A DNA stretch of 64,000 nt from Saturnia japonica. Taxonomy: Eukaryota; Arthropoda; Insecta; Lepidoptera; Saturniidae. Positions 24,122-36,700 of the stretch are shown here, one piece after another. The notes beneath the pieces were generated by a model, which saw only the letters and a list, made by a program, of their open reading frames with translations, ran no database searches and was not told the DNA's origin. How positions within the stretch are numbered: the first letter of the stretch is position 1; each line of letters starts with the position of its first letter. The stretch covers positions 3,038,001-3,102,000 of the forward strand of contig CM065312.1 in assembly GCA_033032175.1 (NCBI GenBank). Reading direction: 5' to 3'. Made by a program: the position numbers and the translations under genes.

Positions 24122-24384
24122 TTTTTTTTTTTTGGGGTGGCATATAGCCGTGGCCGTAAACCGGGCCCCGACCTAAGTAGGAGACAGCTCAGTACACCCT
24201 AGCCATCTCCCCGAACTTGTGCAATGAAGAGACGGGCCCCCGACCCGCTTAGGGGATCACCCTCGCGAACCCTCTCCGCGGCCTCCTTCTGCGAGATGAC
24301 GTCCTCGCAGGAGGAGGCCATCGCCGTCCATGCCCTCTCGCTGCCGAGCATGGCTCTCACCACCAACCACAATCGGCAGCACAT
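24122..24384 (-). mobile_element. R1-like LINE 3' fragment with target duplication
   Basis: A GC-rich island in AT-rich DNA. The minus frame has VVRAMLGSERAWTAMASSCE and DVISQKEAAERVRE, a C-terminus like that of R1-clade ORF2, and ends in a poly(A) (T run at 24122-24136). The flanks GAGGCGCA (24114-24121 and 24385-24392) are an 8-bp duplication. 5'-truncated. Confidence 0.65.
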
Positions 24385-24399
24385 GAGGCGCACCAGAGA

Positions 24400-25507
24400 T
24401 AAGGCGCACTATCACGAAGTAACTTCATAATGTTCATAAATTACCGTACGGGTCATTTTGATAAACGCAGTAAATGTTTGGTGAATTTTAAAATCTGGTC
24501 TATCGTGATTTCGTGTCGCTTAGATTTTTTATGTATTCGACTCGTTCGATTTGGATGCAAATGCAGCTGATGTTCTTGTATCTACAATGAATGCAAGGGT
24601 GTTGTATCTCTCTTAAACAAAAAGTACCTAAAATTTGTAGAATTTTATTATTCATTAAAAAAAATATTGCGTAAAACGGAATACATTTGTTGTATTTTGA
24701 CATCCGGCTGTTTTGTTTTTTAGGTTGGCATTAAAGTTTTCTAGAAAATTACAGAAATTATAAAATGCTGCCAGCTGCAGTACATTCCCCAATTCATGGC
24801 AAAATATTTAGTCTTCAAATAAAGCAAGTCGTATGAAGACAGGTATGTTATTTTAAGATACCCTTAATAAAAGTTTTTAAAGTTTAGTTAATTATGTAAA
24901 CAATTACTTTATATTATTTTATCCGTACATTTGAGATGTTTGTATTGGAATAGTAAGCAAATGTAGTTTTATTTCGATTTATGAAAATGTTATTAAGCAC
25001 AAAACTTACATTTATATTTGTTTCAGTAATATTTTGTCTTTATAATTTACAGTGGTTGTTACAGTAGCAATTGTTTTTTGTCTCCGACTGTAACTATATA
25101 TTATGAGTTTAAAAAAAATAGGTTGTTAATTGATATACTTTAACTCATTCGTAGAGATAAAATGTATATTTAATTTTGATAATTAAATTATCAATGATAT
25201 TAAATCAGGTAATATGAAAAAAGATAGACCAAAGGAGAATAGATTTATTAAGCAGACAACACTGTACTGTCAGTTTAAAGTTTGGCATGCGGACTTCCAT
25301 GTGCGATTTTTCTCGAAAATTATTACTATTAAATTTATCTGTTAACACGAGTTGTGTGAAAACGTGACTGATTGTCTTGCAAAGTGGTATAATTTTCAAC
25401 AGTACTCAAAGTATATTGAAAAATATAATATAATTTATATAGAAAAACATTCTTGGCATTTGGAAGTCAGTCGTAACTGTGAAGACCTTGGATTTAAACA
25501 TCTAAAA
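24400..25507. other. AHSA1 upstream region
   Basis: AT-rich. It should hold the AHSA1 promoter and any non-coding first exon. TTCTCGAA at 25310-25317 is a two-unit inverted heat-shock-like motif, too short to call. No gene seen. Confidence 0.4.
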
Positions 25508-25864
25508 ATGGCTAAATGGGGTGAAGGAGATCCTCGATGGATCGTAGAAGAACGTCCCGACGCCACAAACGTAAATAACTGGCATTGGACAGAGAAAAAC
25601 GCAGGACCATGGTCTAAGGATCGTTTGAAAGAATTATTGAATAATCTTGAAATAGCACAAAATGGTATTGATTGTAAGATAACTGAAGTGGATAAAATCG
25701 ATGGGGAAGCATCTGCGAATAATAGGAAAGGGAAATTAATATTCTTTTACGAATGGGACATAAAGTTGAAATGGGAAGGACTGTTGGCTGGTGGCAGTGA
25801 TAAAATAAAGGGAGAAGTTCACATACCTAATTTGTCAGAGGAAAATGACGTCAGCGAGGTAGAT
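25508..25864 (+). CDS. AHSA1: AHSA1 exon 1 (Aha1 N-terminal domain)
   Basis: 119 codons from ATG to EVD, donor GTAAGT at 25865. It contains the NxNNWHW and RKGKLIFFYEW motifs that bind the Hsp90 middle domain in this family. Confidence 0.93.
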
Positions 25865-28800
25865 GTAAGTATTTGCGATTTCAATTTAAAGCATAAAATT
25901 AAGTTCAATGAAGAGCCATCTTATAATTCATGAGATTCTTATTTATCATTGTTAGATGCTACCACATTCATATGGGTGATGTTTTAAACATTGTGTTGTA
26001 CAAAAAGTGGCTCATTGATTTCTTTTATAATACAAAGAAAAACCAGAAAAGATTAGAATAGATTGAGAGTGTAGCAAGGGATGTATTAGGTAAACCATTT
26101 TATTGAACCAAAGTATATTTTGTCGTATTTTAAATGACTCTTATGTTCTAAAGACAAACTACATATTTTCCTTTTCCATGAGACTATTACAGTGACATTG
26201 AAATTATAACAATTAAAACTATCAAACCACAGTAATCTATCATTATCTATTGAACATTGTTTGAATTAAAAAGAGCTGATGATAAATATAAATTTATTTC
26301 ATACATACCATACATATTTTTTTATACATAAACAAGAAATGCAACTTCATATCTACTTTTGTGTGTACCATTTTTTTTTTTTGAGTTGATGATATAGGAT
26401 ATTGTATACAAGTTCACAATATTGTAGTCTAACTTGCTACATTATGAATGTAAGATAGGATAATAAGGAACAAAAAAAAAATTACAAAGAACCTTGTGTT
26501 TTCTCTTTTAAAATTATATATTTGTGATAATGTTAATAAGATACAACAGTGTAATATGTAAGGTATGTCATATGTAGGTACCTACTATGTAATAATATAT
26601 CACAGGAAGATACTAGCATTCGAGATACAGGCTCAGTCTATTTCATGTATTTCCTAGAAATAAGCCTCATATTTTTGTATCTTATTATGGTCAAATAAAG
26701 TTATTATTATTATCACACCTGTGTTTCCCAAAAGGTTAGGTAGAGGTGTAGTAATGTACACCAACAGTTGGCCAGGTATGTTTTAAAGGTCCCACATAAT
26801 AGGGAGCAAGCTTATTGCCATTAATCAGGCACAAAGCCAAATTCGAAGCTGCTACAGAGAATTTAATAGAAAAACCCAATAACACTTTGTTCAACCTGGA
26901 AATCAAACCCAGGACCTCAAGCATAGCAGTCACTCTTAAGACCAATAGGCGAAGGCGGCAGTTACACATGTTACAAATTTAGATGATATTTTAATAGTAA
27001 GTAAATTACAAAAGAAGTTTACTTTCTAGATGACAGTGACCATCAAAGGCAATGGCGAAGAAGCTCAAAGAGTGAAAGCCTTCATGCACAATGTTGGTCG
27101 TGATGAGATCCGGAAACAGCTCAAAGAGTACATCCGGAGTCTCAAGGAGGAGTACTCCACAGGCTTGCTCTTGCCGAAGAAGGGTGATCCTCCTGTGAAA
27201 CCTGATAATGTCTCGACAATCACTAGTGGTTTTAATAGAAAAATAAATATGGATCCGATAATACAGGAGCAGAAAAAGCAAATTGGTTGTAAATTAGACA
27301 CTAAGACAATTGAATTGTCTGAAAAGTTTCAATGTAGAGCTCATGAGTTCTATGATGCAATGACTCGAATAGAGATGGTGACAGCATTCACACAGGTACT
27401 TGATTAAATTACTGTAATTGTGGTTCTATTGTGGCTTTATTTATCTAATTTCACAATTCAGTGCTTTCAAACTTACCCTTCAAATGACCTACTACAGTAA
27501 GCACCTATATTAATTAATATCCAAGCAAAATATGTAATGCAACTCATTAAAACATGTTCATTATTGTTCCAATTGCTGTTGGTCTGATCCTCTTCCTGTA
27601 CTAATGAATATTTCAGAATTCACAACATTTACTATTCTTAATTTTATGAGTAAAACTATTACCTGATAGTGAAGGTAGACATCATGAGGAAACTTGATCA
27701 TTTAGGGCACATAACATTTGAGGAACATAATGTGAAAATCTACTGAAATATAGATTTATTAGTGTTTAAAATCAAACCAGTACATTGTGAAATGGCTTGT
27801 GGTGGTTTGTGAAATATTATGCATGTGAAATTATATGCATCTGTAAAGTGCAAAATCCAAAACTGAATTTAATTTTTCTGAGATGGAAAAAGTCAATGTA
27901 TCATATAGTCTTAAATCCAATCAATGTTGTTTCAATGACAACTTGTTATTCAAGGGCCATGTCAAATTGGAAGCTGAGAAAGGTGGCAAGTTTGCCTCTT
28001 TGGTGGAAATGTGAGTGGAGAATTCAAAGAACTAGTACCCGGCAAGAAGATTGTTCAATACTGGCGGTACAAACAATGGCCAGATCAACACTACTCAGAA
28101 GTTACCTTTAACATTGAAGAAAAGGTGAGTTTATCTTAAAACAGTTAAAGCCATATTACGTATGTGAGTCAGTTCAAGATTCAAGTCATTATAGAAAACT
28201 AAATAGTTTGGTTTGATTATTATTTTATTTATATGATTTTCTCGCATGAACAAGAAATATGTTATTAGTGGGATAAAAAGTATCTTATGTCTTAATCTGG
28301 GTTATAAGCTATCTGTGTGCAGAATTTAATCCAAATCTGTTTTTACATGATTCAGTAATACAAACTCTTAGGATGATATTTCTTTTTAATGAATGCAATC
28401 AAATTTTTTTCAATGGTGATGGCTCCTTTTTGTGTGTTTGGATAATTAATAATTCATGTAAGTTTGAATCCTTCACTCAGTCTGAGTTTTCCTTACAGGA
28501 AAATATGTTGAGACCCTAAGTGTAGTGGTAGGGTATTTACTAATGTCCATCTGGCTAGCTACCACTGTCAAGTAGGAGGTCTGTCACCAATCATCTATAA
28601 GTTTGATCCAGAAGTTGCATGAAAGCCCACATTATGCTTAGAGAGTTATTTTCACAAGGCTTGAGTGATTGTAATCAAATTTTGCACAGCAGTTGATTGT
28701 GTTTTAATTACAATATATTAAGTTTAATTTATCATTTTACAAGCTTACCCATGTGGATATTTTGCACATTATCGTCTTCTACTAAACCAGCGTTTTCATT

Positions 28801-29822
28801 ATACTAATTAATACACTCAGACCGAGTCCACTGGGATTGTTACTCGGATGCTACTCATAGCATGTAAACACGTGATCCAAGCCCACTTGGATATCGGCAT
28901 CCGATCAGAGTGAACTCAGACGCGGTTCTATTTTCATGAGCAAAGTACACAATGTAAATTAAAAATTTAATAAACCCCCGACATGAGTACCTATTCATTG
29001 AGGCCATTTCAATGAGCCCAAATATGATATCTCTGCTATAAGTTGGTAAAGAGTTAGGTATCCTACATATTCCACATGACGCTGTTGCATCAGATCAAGG
29101 TTTTACTAATATCATTGAAGTAACAGAATACCAACTCTCGACTCAATCAGACCTGTGGAAGATGCTCACATCTATTTATTAACTATAAAAGAGCTGATAA
29201 TCTTCAAATGGCTGAACATACTAACTGTGTCAAAAAAGTACCGGGAAAATATAGGTAAGCACTCTCTCGATCTAGTGGTCTTTTAAACAACAAAAAAACT
29301 AGATCCTAATGTGTAATGTGTAAACCTAATTGCGAGTAGACTCTGATACAATCTAGCACTCGGTCTGTCCTAGTGTGCTGGTATAATGAAAACGCGGCAT
29401 GTAAGACAAAGTGTGACCTATTGAAAAATGCTAAGTTAATCAAAAGTCAGTCAGCTAAAGTATAAGATCGTATCTTTTCTATTATAATCAAACATCTCTG
29501 CACATCACTCACTGCTTATGGGACAACTGTTTTTCAAATAAGCTTATACAAGTTTAAATACAATAGAAATTAAGAACTGCTATAGTTACGTGTTGTTTTT
29601 AATGTTGTTCTCTATGAAGTCAAGTCACTCAAATGAAGCAGGAGTGATAAGAAGATGACGTACACACAATGTATTTATAATAAATTTCAGGATGACCACA
29701 CCCTGGTGACTCTGAAGCAAGACCTGGTACCAGCTTCGGAGGTGGACCAGACCCGAGACAACTGGCAGCGATACTACTTCGACAGTATTAAACGCGCTTT
29801 TGGCTTTGGTGCGTTCCTGTGA
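25508..29822 (+). CDS. AHSA1: Activator of 90 kDa heat shock protein ATPase (Aha1), four exons, exon 3 frameshifted as written
   Basis: A cytosolic co-chaperone that binds Hsp90 and stimulates its ATPase. Exons 25508-25864, 27030-27395, 27955-28124 and 29691-29822 encode about 341 residues, the usual length. The start is MAKWGEGDPRWIVEERPD with an AAAATGG context; no stop lies upstream in frame to 25352, but the family begins here. The N-terminal domain (residues 1 to about 160) shows NVNNWHWTEK and NNRKGKLIFFYEWDIKLKW. A Lys/Pro linker follows, then the C-terminal START-like domain (from about 215: IELSEKFQ, EMVTAFTQ, GGNVSGEFKELVPGKKIVQY) ending DNWQRYYFDSIKRAFGFG. Intron junctions are in phase 0 except that exon 3 is 170 bp, one short of 57 codons: after GGKF the frame must slip at the T run 27991-27993. 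A homopolymer sequencing error is the simplest reading; a null allele is possible. Confidence 0.93.
26712..26970 (-). repeat. tRNA-derived SINE, old full-length copy in AHSA1 intron 1
   Basis: The minus strand shows a tRNA-like head (CTGCCGCCTTCGCCTATTGG, GGGTTTGATTTCC as a decayed B box), then the AGGTGTA-ACCTAACC region and a TAATAATAA tail. It matches 39131-39396 with many differences. Confidence 0.75.
27030..27395 (+). CDS. AHSA1: AHSA1 exon 2
   Basis: 122 codons, acceptor TTTCTAG, donor GTACTT, phase 0 on both sides. Completes the N-domain, gives the interdomain linker (LLPKKGDPPVKPDN) and begins the C-terminal domain. Confidence 0.92.
27955..28124 (+). CDS. AHSA1: AHSA1 exon 3, one-base deficit
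   Basis: Acceptor TTATTCAAG, donor GTGAGT. GHVKLEAEKGGKF is read in frame, after which the frame meets TGA at 28012-28014. In the next frame from 27993, CLFGGNVSGEFKELVPGKK to FNIEEK continues to the donor. The missing base is in or next to AAGTTTGCC. Confidence 0.88.
29691..29822 (+). CDS. AHSA1: AHSA1 exon 4 and stop
   Basis: Acceptor TTTCAG. 43 codons and TGA. DDHTLVTLKQDLVPASEVD, then DNWQRYYFDSIKRAFGFG, which is the family C-terminus. Confidence 0.93.
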   Translation, partial: DDHTLVTLKQDLVPASEVDQTRDNWQRYYFDSIKRAFGFGAFL

Positions 29823-30950
29823 TCGTTGCACGCTCATAGGGAAATTAGGTATGTATATTAAAATTAGGGATGTAATGATACCGATACGATATATCGAGAT
29901 ATTTAGATTATTAATTTTAATAAAAAATAAACCTTTTATTTTATATATTTACTGGTCACATAACACAATAAACTTTGCCGATTTTGTTTCTCCGACCCTA
30001 CATTTTGTTCTGAAGTTGCATGCGAAATGCACAGATGTATAACGGTTTGACGATGATTATATTTGAAATGCGTATTTGTAAAACTAAACAAACAAAATAA
30101 ATATGACAGATATAACAACATTGAAAACTTCCAATTTACACAGGGAAGTATACCCAAAGTTTTACAAGATACTTTTAAAATATTACAATTAGATATTTTT
30201 AACATTTCAGATTCAATTACAACAATAACGTGAGCAGACATGCCGATAGAGATTCCTGTGCAGTTTACAATAGAATATGTAGGTTTTTGTTTTGTATGTT
30301 TTGTAATGCATTGTGACGATGTAATTTAATTAATAAATTAAGTCTCTATGATGAGATCAAAGAATGTGTTAGAATTAATACTATAATAATAGTAATTTAT
30401 TACGACTCATCAATATTGATGTTGACAACACCAATTGACTTATAAACTAGTAATACAATTTTTACACCCAATAATTGTTGGTAATTCATTAATCCTTCTA
30501 TATTTAGATAATGCAATTGATGAAATTAGTTTAGAGTTGGCTTAAAAGGCATAGCAGCCAGAGCATATGAATGCTATTTTATCAAACTAGGCAAGTTCGG
30601 TTTTTATAGCCTGTTCTTTTTTTTGTGTGGCTGAATATTATTAACTTTCTTTAGTTCTCCATATTGCTAATGTTGTAAAAAAATCTAATATAAATAATAG
30701 AATCGATATTTACAAAGCAAAATTATCGATGTAGATAGGTAAAATATTATGCAATATGGGTATCAAAAAATAAAGGAAAATGTAGGAATTTAGTCCAAAT
30801 GATGATGGTAAACGCTACATCACTTAGTTTATTGGGTGTTTCTCTTTACTGTAATCGATAATATTGAATGCACAGTCTATTTTATCAATGAAGTTTGTGA
30901 TAATATCAGATTATTTTATATTATACTAGTAACCGATCGTGACTTCATTC
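29823..30950. other. Intergenic, AHSA1 3' side
   Basis: AT-rich with possible AATAAA polyadenylation signals (for example TAAAAAATAAACC near 29920). No further gene seen. Confidence 0.4.
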
Positions 30951-31080
30951 GCTTTAATGGCAATAGGCTCGCCCCCTATTACATGGGACCTAAAAAACAT
31001 ACTCGGCGAACTGTGGGTGTACATAGTACACCTCTTCCTAACCCTCCGGGGATACAGGCGTGATGGTATGTTATGTTATT
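30951..31080 (+). repeat. tRNA-SINE 3' half
   Basis: AATGGCAATAGGCTCGCCCC, ACTCGGCGAACTGTGGGTGT, GGGATACAGGCGTGATGG and a TATGTTATGTTATT tail match the 39131-39396 copy closely. The tRNA head is missing. Confidence 0.85.
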
Positions 31081-31994
31081 CTTTCTGCTGCTTAATTAAT
31101 AGTAACAAAATTGGAATTTAATTATTTATTTAGGAAAATTACAATAACGTTTTTGAGAAACTTTTTTTTTTCCAAATTTTATGTAATCTTAACTTCACAC
31201 GAAAAATGTGTTTGTAGTTCGGACGATGATTTAAATGAATATAATGTCACTTTTAGGAGGGTTTACAGCCGTACGGTAATTATCGTACATGAACGATATT
31301 ATCATCATACGAAATCTTATCATACGAAAATACAATAATTTTAACATTCTCAAAATTCATAAAATAGATCTTCGGAAGTGGAATTCGAATACGAAATATA
31401 CGATAACTGCCGCGTTTCAGGTTGTGAACCCTGATTTTTAGTAGCATTTTAAGAACTAGTAATGTTAGTTTGTCAGCTTTTGTATAGTGAGGTAATAGAA
31501 ATTAGTTTGCTGTTAATAATTTGTCTCACAGGCTGTGTTGCTACACGTTCGCACTTAGCTTTTAAGTAGCTTACTTGTTTAAGATTTTTTTACTTATGAA
31601 GTCTCCAATAAATTATGTTAGATTATATTAAACTGTTTTTTATTTACACTTTTGAGAAATCCTAAGTTGTTTGTGTGAGGAGTCCAGCAGTATAGATTTA
31701 TTGTATGTTTGAATAAATTATGTATAGTGCGTTTTTTTATTCCCTTGTAGTAAGTTGACAGTCACTTATGTCAAACTTGAAAATAATGTTGCCACATTTA
31801 TTTTTTGGTTTGGCTACCGCATATTTTACGTTTCTATTATTTAAATACTGCATTGAGTGTTTTTATTTAATAATTGAAATATTTTGTGTAATTCAACATA
31901 CCCATTATATTACCATTATTATTACATAATTCAGGAAACTATAAAATGCGTATATGGAGAAACACTCACAAAAAATAATAATAACAATAATACA

Positions 31995-32905
31995 ACCGAA
32001 GGGTTGGCCCGTGACAGACGTGATTTTATCTACCTTTTCGGCCTTCACTTTTTAGAGGGTTCAATGTTTTTTTTTAAATAAACTTATTAACAGGAATAAA
32101 ATTTCGTACGGTTTTCCGATTAGTTCTGAGTGGTGACATCACTATTTCAAGAGCACAATAAATTAGCAATATAATTAATGTCATTTTACTCCGTGGAAAT
32201 AAAAAACGCACCTTTATGACTGTTTATTATCATTTTTGGGGCAAAATAATAGACTTGGACAAAATTAGAACTCAAATCAATTTGGTAATAATTTTTAATA
32301 ATAGCTCAGCAAATAGACATAAATGTCCCTGATGTAAGCACAGTACAATCCAAACCCAACTGCGACTACTGAGACATCAGCAATTTTCAAGGATTGTCTC
32401 AAGTATTCAAAAACTGTTTAACAAAGTAAATATAATCTAAAGAAATAGAAAAGGCATCGCAAAGTAAACGTTAGAAGGCAAATTGCTTTTATAATGTCTC
32501 ATTAGGTACCTATATATCCATTACTCACACTAGTGGACGTGTATGATGAGATTCTTATAATCAGTATAAAAAAAGCATTCAGCGAAGTGTGAAGTCGATA
32601 CGGCCAGTTCTATGAATAGATACGCGCAAGCAAAACTTTTGAAGTGTTATAAAGGTGAGCGTTCACAGATCGCATCGTACGAATCGTACATTAGTTACTG
32701 TGCTTTTTTTATTCCCACGGAGTAAAATGACATTTCACGTGTTGCTAGTTTATTATGTTTTTAAAAAAGCAATGTCGCCATTCGGAACTAATCGTAAAAC
32801 CGTACAAGATATTATTTCTGTTGATAAGCTTTACTGAAAAAACATTGAACCCTCCAAATGTGAAGGCCGAATAAGGGAGACACTACGGCACTGCCTAACC
32901 GAAGC
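31995..32905. mobile_element. Long inverted-repeat (foldback) element
   Basis: Two arms of roughly 180 bp are inverted copies. GGCCTTCACTTTTTAGAGGG (left, from about 32040) pairs with CCTCCAAATGTGAAGGCC (right). CATTTTACTCCGTGGAAATA (left, 32181 onward) pairs with ATTCCCACGGAGTAAAATG (right, to 32729). The outer ends carry a decayed GGTTAGGCAG-type terminus. No transposase. Class unresolved. Confidence 0.6.
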
Positions 32906-33751
32906 GTTTTTTAAATTTGTTCGCCATATATGTAACATTTTATATTTCCTGTATTATTTAATGATACTTAATAGTAAATTATCGGGTAGGTTGAAAGTTA
33001 TAGGTACCACCTACCTACTCAGCGCACGAACACAACACAAGGTTATTTGCAATGATATTTTTTGAGTAGATACAGCATTGACGCTCTTTACATGCTATTG
33101 TAAATGAGGGGCAAACGCCCATAGTTCACTTTCTACTTGATACCGGCGTGAACGAGAACAAATATAGAAGCGGTCGGCACGACAATATCATAGTGTTTTA
33201 AGCGGGTATTTTTATCCTTTTTTGATGACAGAATTTATTTACAACATGCAGATAACAATATTTGTGCCGTTTTAATATTGCTTTTGGTAAGAGTACCCAT
33301 AACGCATCTATTTATAAACCGTCATTGGTTATTTGGCTGCGATCTTTCGTAGGGTGGAGGGATTTCAAAAGTCGGGCTCAGGCTGTCCCAAGTAGAGAGA
33401 AAAATCTTCTAAAAGGTTTCACTGGGCCTTACCTTCCAACTACCTTGCTATGGTTTTATCACGACATTTTCTTTAACCGAAAGTTTTGGTGAGGTAGCTC
33501 AGTCTCAGGATTAGAACACACGTCAATCGAAGCGGTGTCCGAAAACGCTTGACGAATCTGCTTCATAAATTTCCATTTCAATCAACAAAGTACTCTGTGA
33601 ACAGTTTGTGATATCCGTCTGATGTTAACTTGTGAACGCTTACCTTTATTATGTAATATTGTCCGACGCAATTTAGGTGGGTACTTATTATTGGTAGATA
33701 CTTAGATAGTGATTCACTTATCAGTTTTGTTGGCGTATCGTACCGTACAAC
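32906..33751. other. Upstream region of gene A
   Basis: AT-rich. AAAGGTGAGCGTTCACAG (32651-32668) and its near inverse CTTGTGAACGCTTACCTTT (about 33608) may bound another non-autonomous element. TCAGTT at 33721 fits an arthropod initiator 31 bases before the gene A ATG. Confidence 0.35.
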
Positions 33752-33787
33752 ATGAATTTATTGTGGTTAACCTTTTTTATACATTCC
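33752..33787 (+). CDS. Gene A exon 1, signal-peptide start
   Basis: ATG then 12 codons MNLLWLTFFIHS, donor GTGAGT, phase 0. Position, length, phase and sequence match the first exon of gene B (50535-50570, MNILWLFFILHL), which is why I chose this start. Confidence 0.6.
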
Positions 33788-36700
33788 GTGAGTATTTCAA
33801 TGAATTCATGAAACCTGGACCCTTCTGTAGTCGTATGTGTAGCTGTCGTGTAGCCTGGCGGCCATTCGACGATCATAGTAATATCATTTATAGGTAGTTA
33901 GGTATTTATTAGTGTCACTGGCCACATAACATATTATGTAGGTACTATTTTTAATTCTGGTTATTTCACAATATTTGAAAGTCTGTAATTATATGGCAAA
34001 AAGTACTATAGGTACTTAATTAAATATGACTTAATTTTGTAACCTGTGCCTTTTTTTGTGTTAAGTAGCTACTGGTATTGGAATCAAATTCAATCAAGTT
34101 ATCTGTTAATTGTGGGGTTTGCATAGTGTCGATGGTTGACATATGTAGGTAGGTGTCATTATTTTAATAAATCAGTCAGCATCCTACCCTGTAGTTTCTC
34201 TGTTGTTCCACTGGCGACGAGGCGAATTTACGCGTTTATTTAAGAGTTAAAGTGCATTGCCGATTGGAAAATTAGAACCGTTCGAGATGAATTCTCAACA
34301 GTGGCCCGCGTATATTCGACGAGTAAAGCAATACATTTTGTTAAACGAAATCAAGACTGAATTGTGTGTTCCGTTATTAATTACTGTGGTCGGGGATTCT
34401 ATGTATTCCCTGATGTGCGATCTGTGTTCCCCAGCACATCCTGAATCTATAACCTTCGATGAGTTGGTGAAGCTCGTTTCAGATCATTTGGAACCACAAC
34501 GTTCCGAGATCGCCGAACGTCATGTGTTTCGCTTGCGTAGATAAAATGTCGGCGAATCATTGACAGAATATTTACAAAACCTCAAGCACCTCGCACCTAC
34601 ATGTAATTTTGGAACGAATTTAGAAGAGAATTTACGCGACCAATTTGTATCGGGGTTAGCAAACGAAGTGATGCGATCTCGAATCTTCGACGAAAGATCC
34701 ATCAAATATAAAGAAGCGGTGGAACTGGCTCTGGCGCTGGAGGCAGCGGAGCGCCACGCCGAGGTGAGCGGTGCGACAGCGAATACCGCCTCGGGCATGG
34801 CGGCTACGGGTTGCAGCGGCGCGGCGGCGTGCGATGGCCTGCACTATGCGAACATGAAACGCAGAGGCAGCGGAGCGAGCGGCTCGGGCAGGCGTGCTGA
34901 GCTGCTGCTTGCTGAGCGCTGCTGGCGGTGCGGTAAGCTGCATCAGGCAGATAGGTGCCGGTTCGCGCAGTATAACTGTGATTTGTGTGGCGTGCGGGGT
35001 CATTTAAAAGTAATGTGTAAGAAGGGGCGGGCGAGTGCCCGTCAGAATTACGTGAGCGAAAACGATGACGAGACGGATGACATCTGGAACATCCAAGTAG
35101 ACGGTAAAGATGATCGTCCTTACGCTATTAGGGTACAAGTGGATGGGCAATTTCATAAATTTGAAATCGATACCGGGAGTAGAATTTCAACAATTAGCCT
35201 GGATTATTATCGACATAGTTTTAGTAATAAACGGATAAAACCTGATAATTTACAGTTACGTAGCCACGTCGGTTCAAAAATGGAGTCTCTCGGGTATATT
35301 ATTGTGGATTTAGTTCTGGGAGTCGTATCTGTCGCGGGATGTAAGATTTAAACAGGTAAAGATAAGCTTCTTAGTAAAATTAAGGGTTATGTAATGTTCG
35401 GTTGGCCGCCGATAACCGTTTGTAACGAGGAGAAACCGTATTTTATGCGGAAAGAAGATATTGTACTCGACTTAGGATGTTTAATTTTTAAATACAGATT
35501 AGTAATTCCCCCAACTTTACGTAGGAGAATTTTAGAGGAGATCCATGAGGGGCACTTAGGTATAAATAAAATGAAAAATTTGTCGCGTAGCTATGTAAAA
35601 GTATGTCAGTCTTGTGAGGCTTGTCGTGCCGTGAGGGACACACCTCCACACGCAGTCTTACACCCCTGGGAGTTCCCCTTAAAACCTTGGCAACGTATTC
35701 ACGCAGATTTTGCTGAATATGGGGGAAAAAAATATTTTATTGTAATCGACGCGAATTCCAAATGGATCGAAGCGTTAGAAATGAAGCGAACAGACGCAGA
35801 ATCTACAATAATTGTCTTGAGATCCATATTTGCAAGATTTGGGCTACCGTTGCAAATAGTTACTGATAACGGGCCGCCGTTCCTGTCTTTAGATTTTAAT
35901 GAATATTGTAGAAAAAACTGTATAAAACATATAACGTCGGCCCCTTATCGTCCTCAAGGTAACGGGGCGGCGGAGAATGTGGTCAAGACAGTAAAAAAAG
36001 TAATTAAACGAGCCATACATGAAGGCGAAAATGTGTCTAAAGCGCTTTGTAAATTTTTATTTCAATATCGTTACGTGGAGCATGCGACAACAGGTATTTC
36101 ACCAGCCATGGCGCTATTAGGGCACCGAATACGCGGGCGACTCGACGCATTGCGACCGGATGTTGCCACTGTCGTGCGTAATGCTCAACAGCGTCAACTA
36201 GAGTACAAAGGTGGTCAGGATCGAGACATTCAGGTCGGTGACCCCGTGCTCGCACGAGGTTATATGGAGAAAAACAGTAAATGGGTGAAAGGAAAAGTTA
36301 TACAAAAAACGGGTCCGATATCATATAAAGTTAGTGTGGGCGATGGATTACAGTGGCGTAGGCATCAGGACCAAATAATTTCTTTAAAACCTACCGATAG
36401 GTATTCTCTGTCGCGCAATAATGTAGGTTCTGAAAAGATCAACGATAATTCGTTGGAACAAGACAGAGTTGCCGATGATACATGTGAAGAAGTAGCGGGG
36501 GAAGGGTCGGATAGGAACCTTATAGAACAGCCTTTAACTCCCGTAGCACCACAACAACGCGCCGTGCGTTCTCTGACGCCTCCATCGCCGGGCGCATCAG
36601 CGCGTGCTATGCGCGCTTATATCCGAGCTAAAGTACGAAAATAAGTAAAAACTTTGTAAAAACTAGATGGCATCCTGTACCATTTCAGTTTATATAGTGT

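Noticed and set aside
25310..25317. Heat shock element for AHSA1
   Set aside because: Only two inverted units; at least three are expected, and such 8-mers occur by chance in AT-rich DNA.
27797..28111. 104-codon frame over AHSA1 exon 3
   Set aside because: It is a third-frame shadow; the conserved residues lie in the other two frames.
34656..35003. 115-codon minus-strand frame
   Set aside because: Shadow of the Ala-rich gag region of the mag element.
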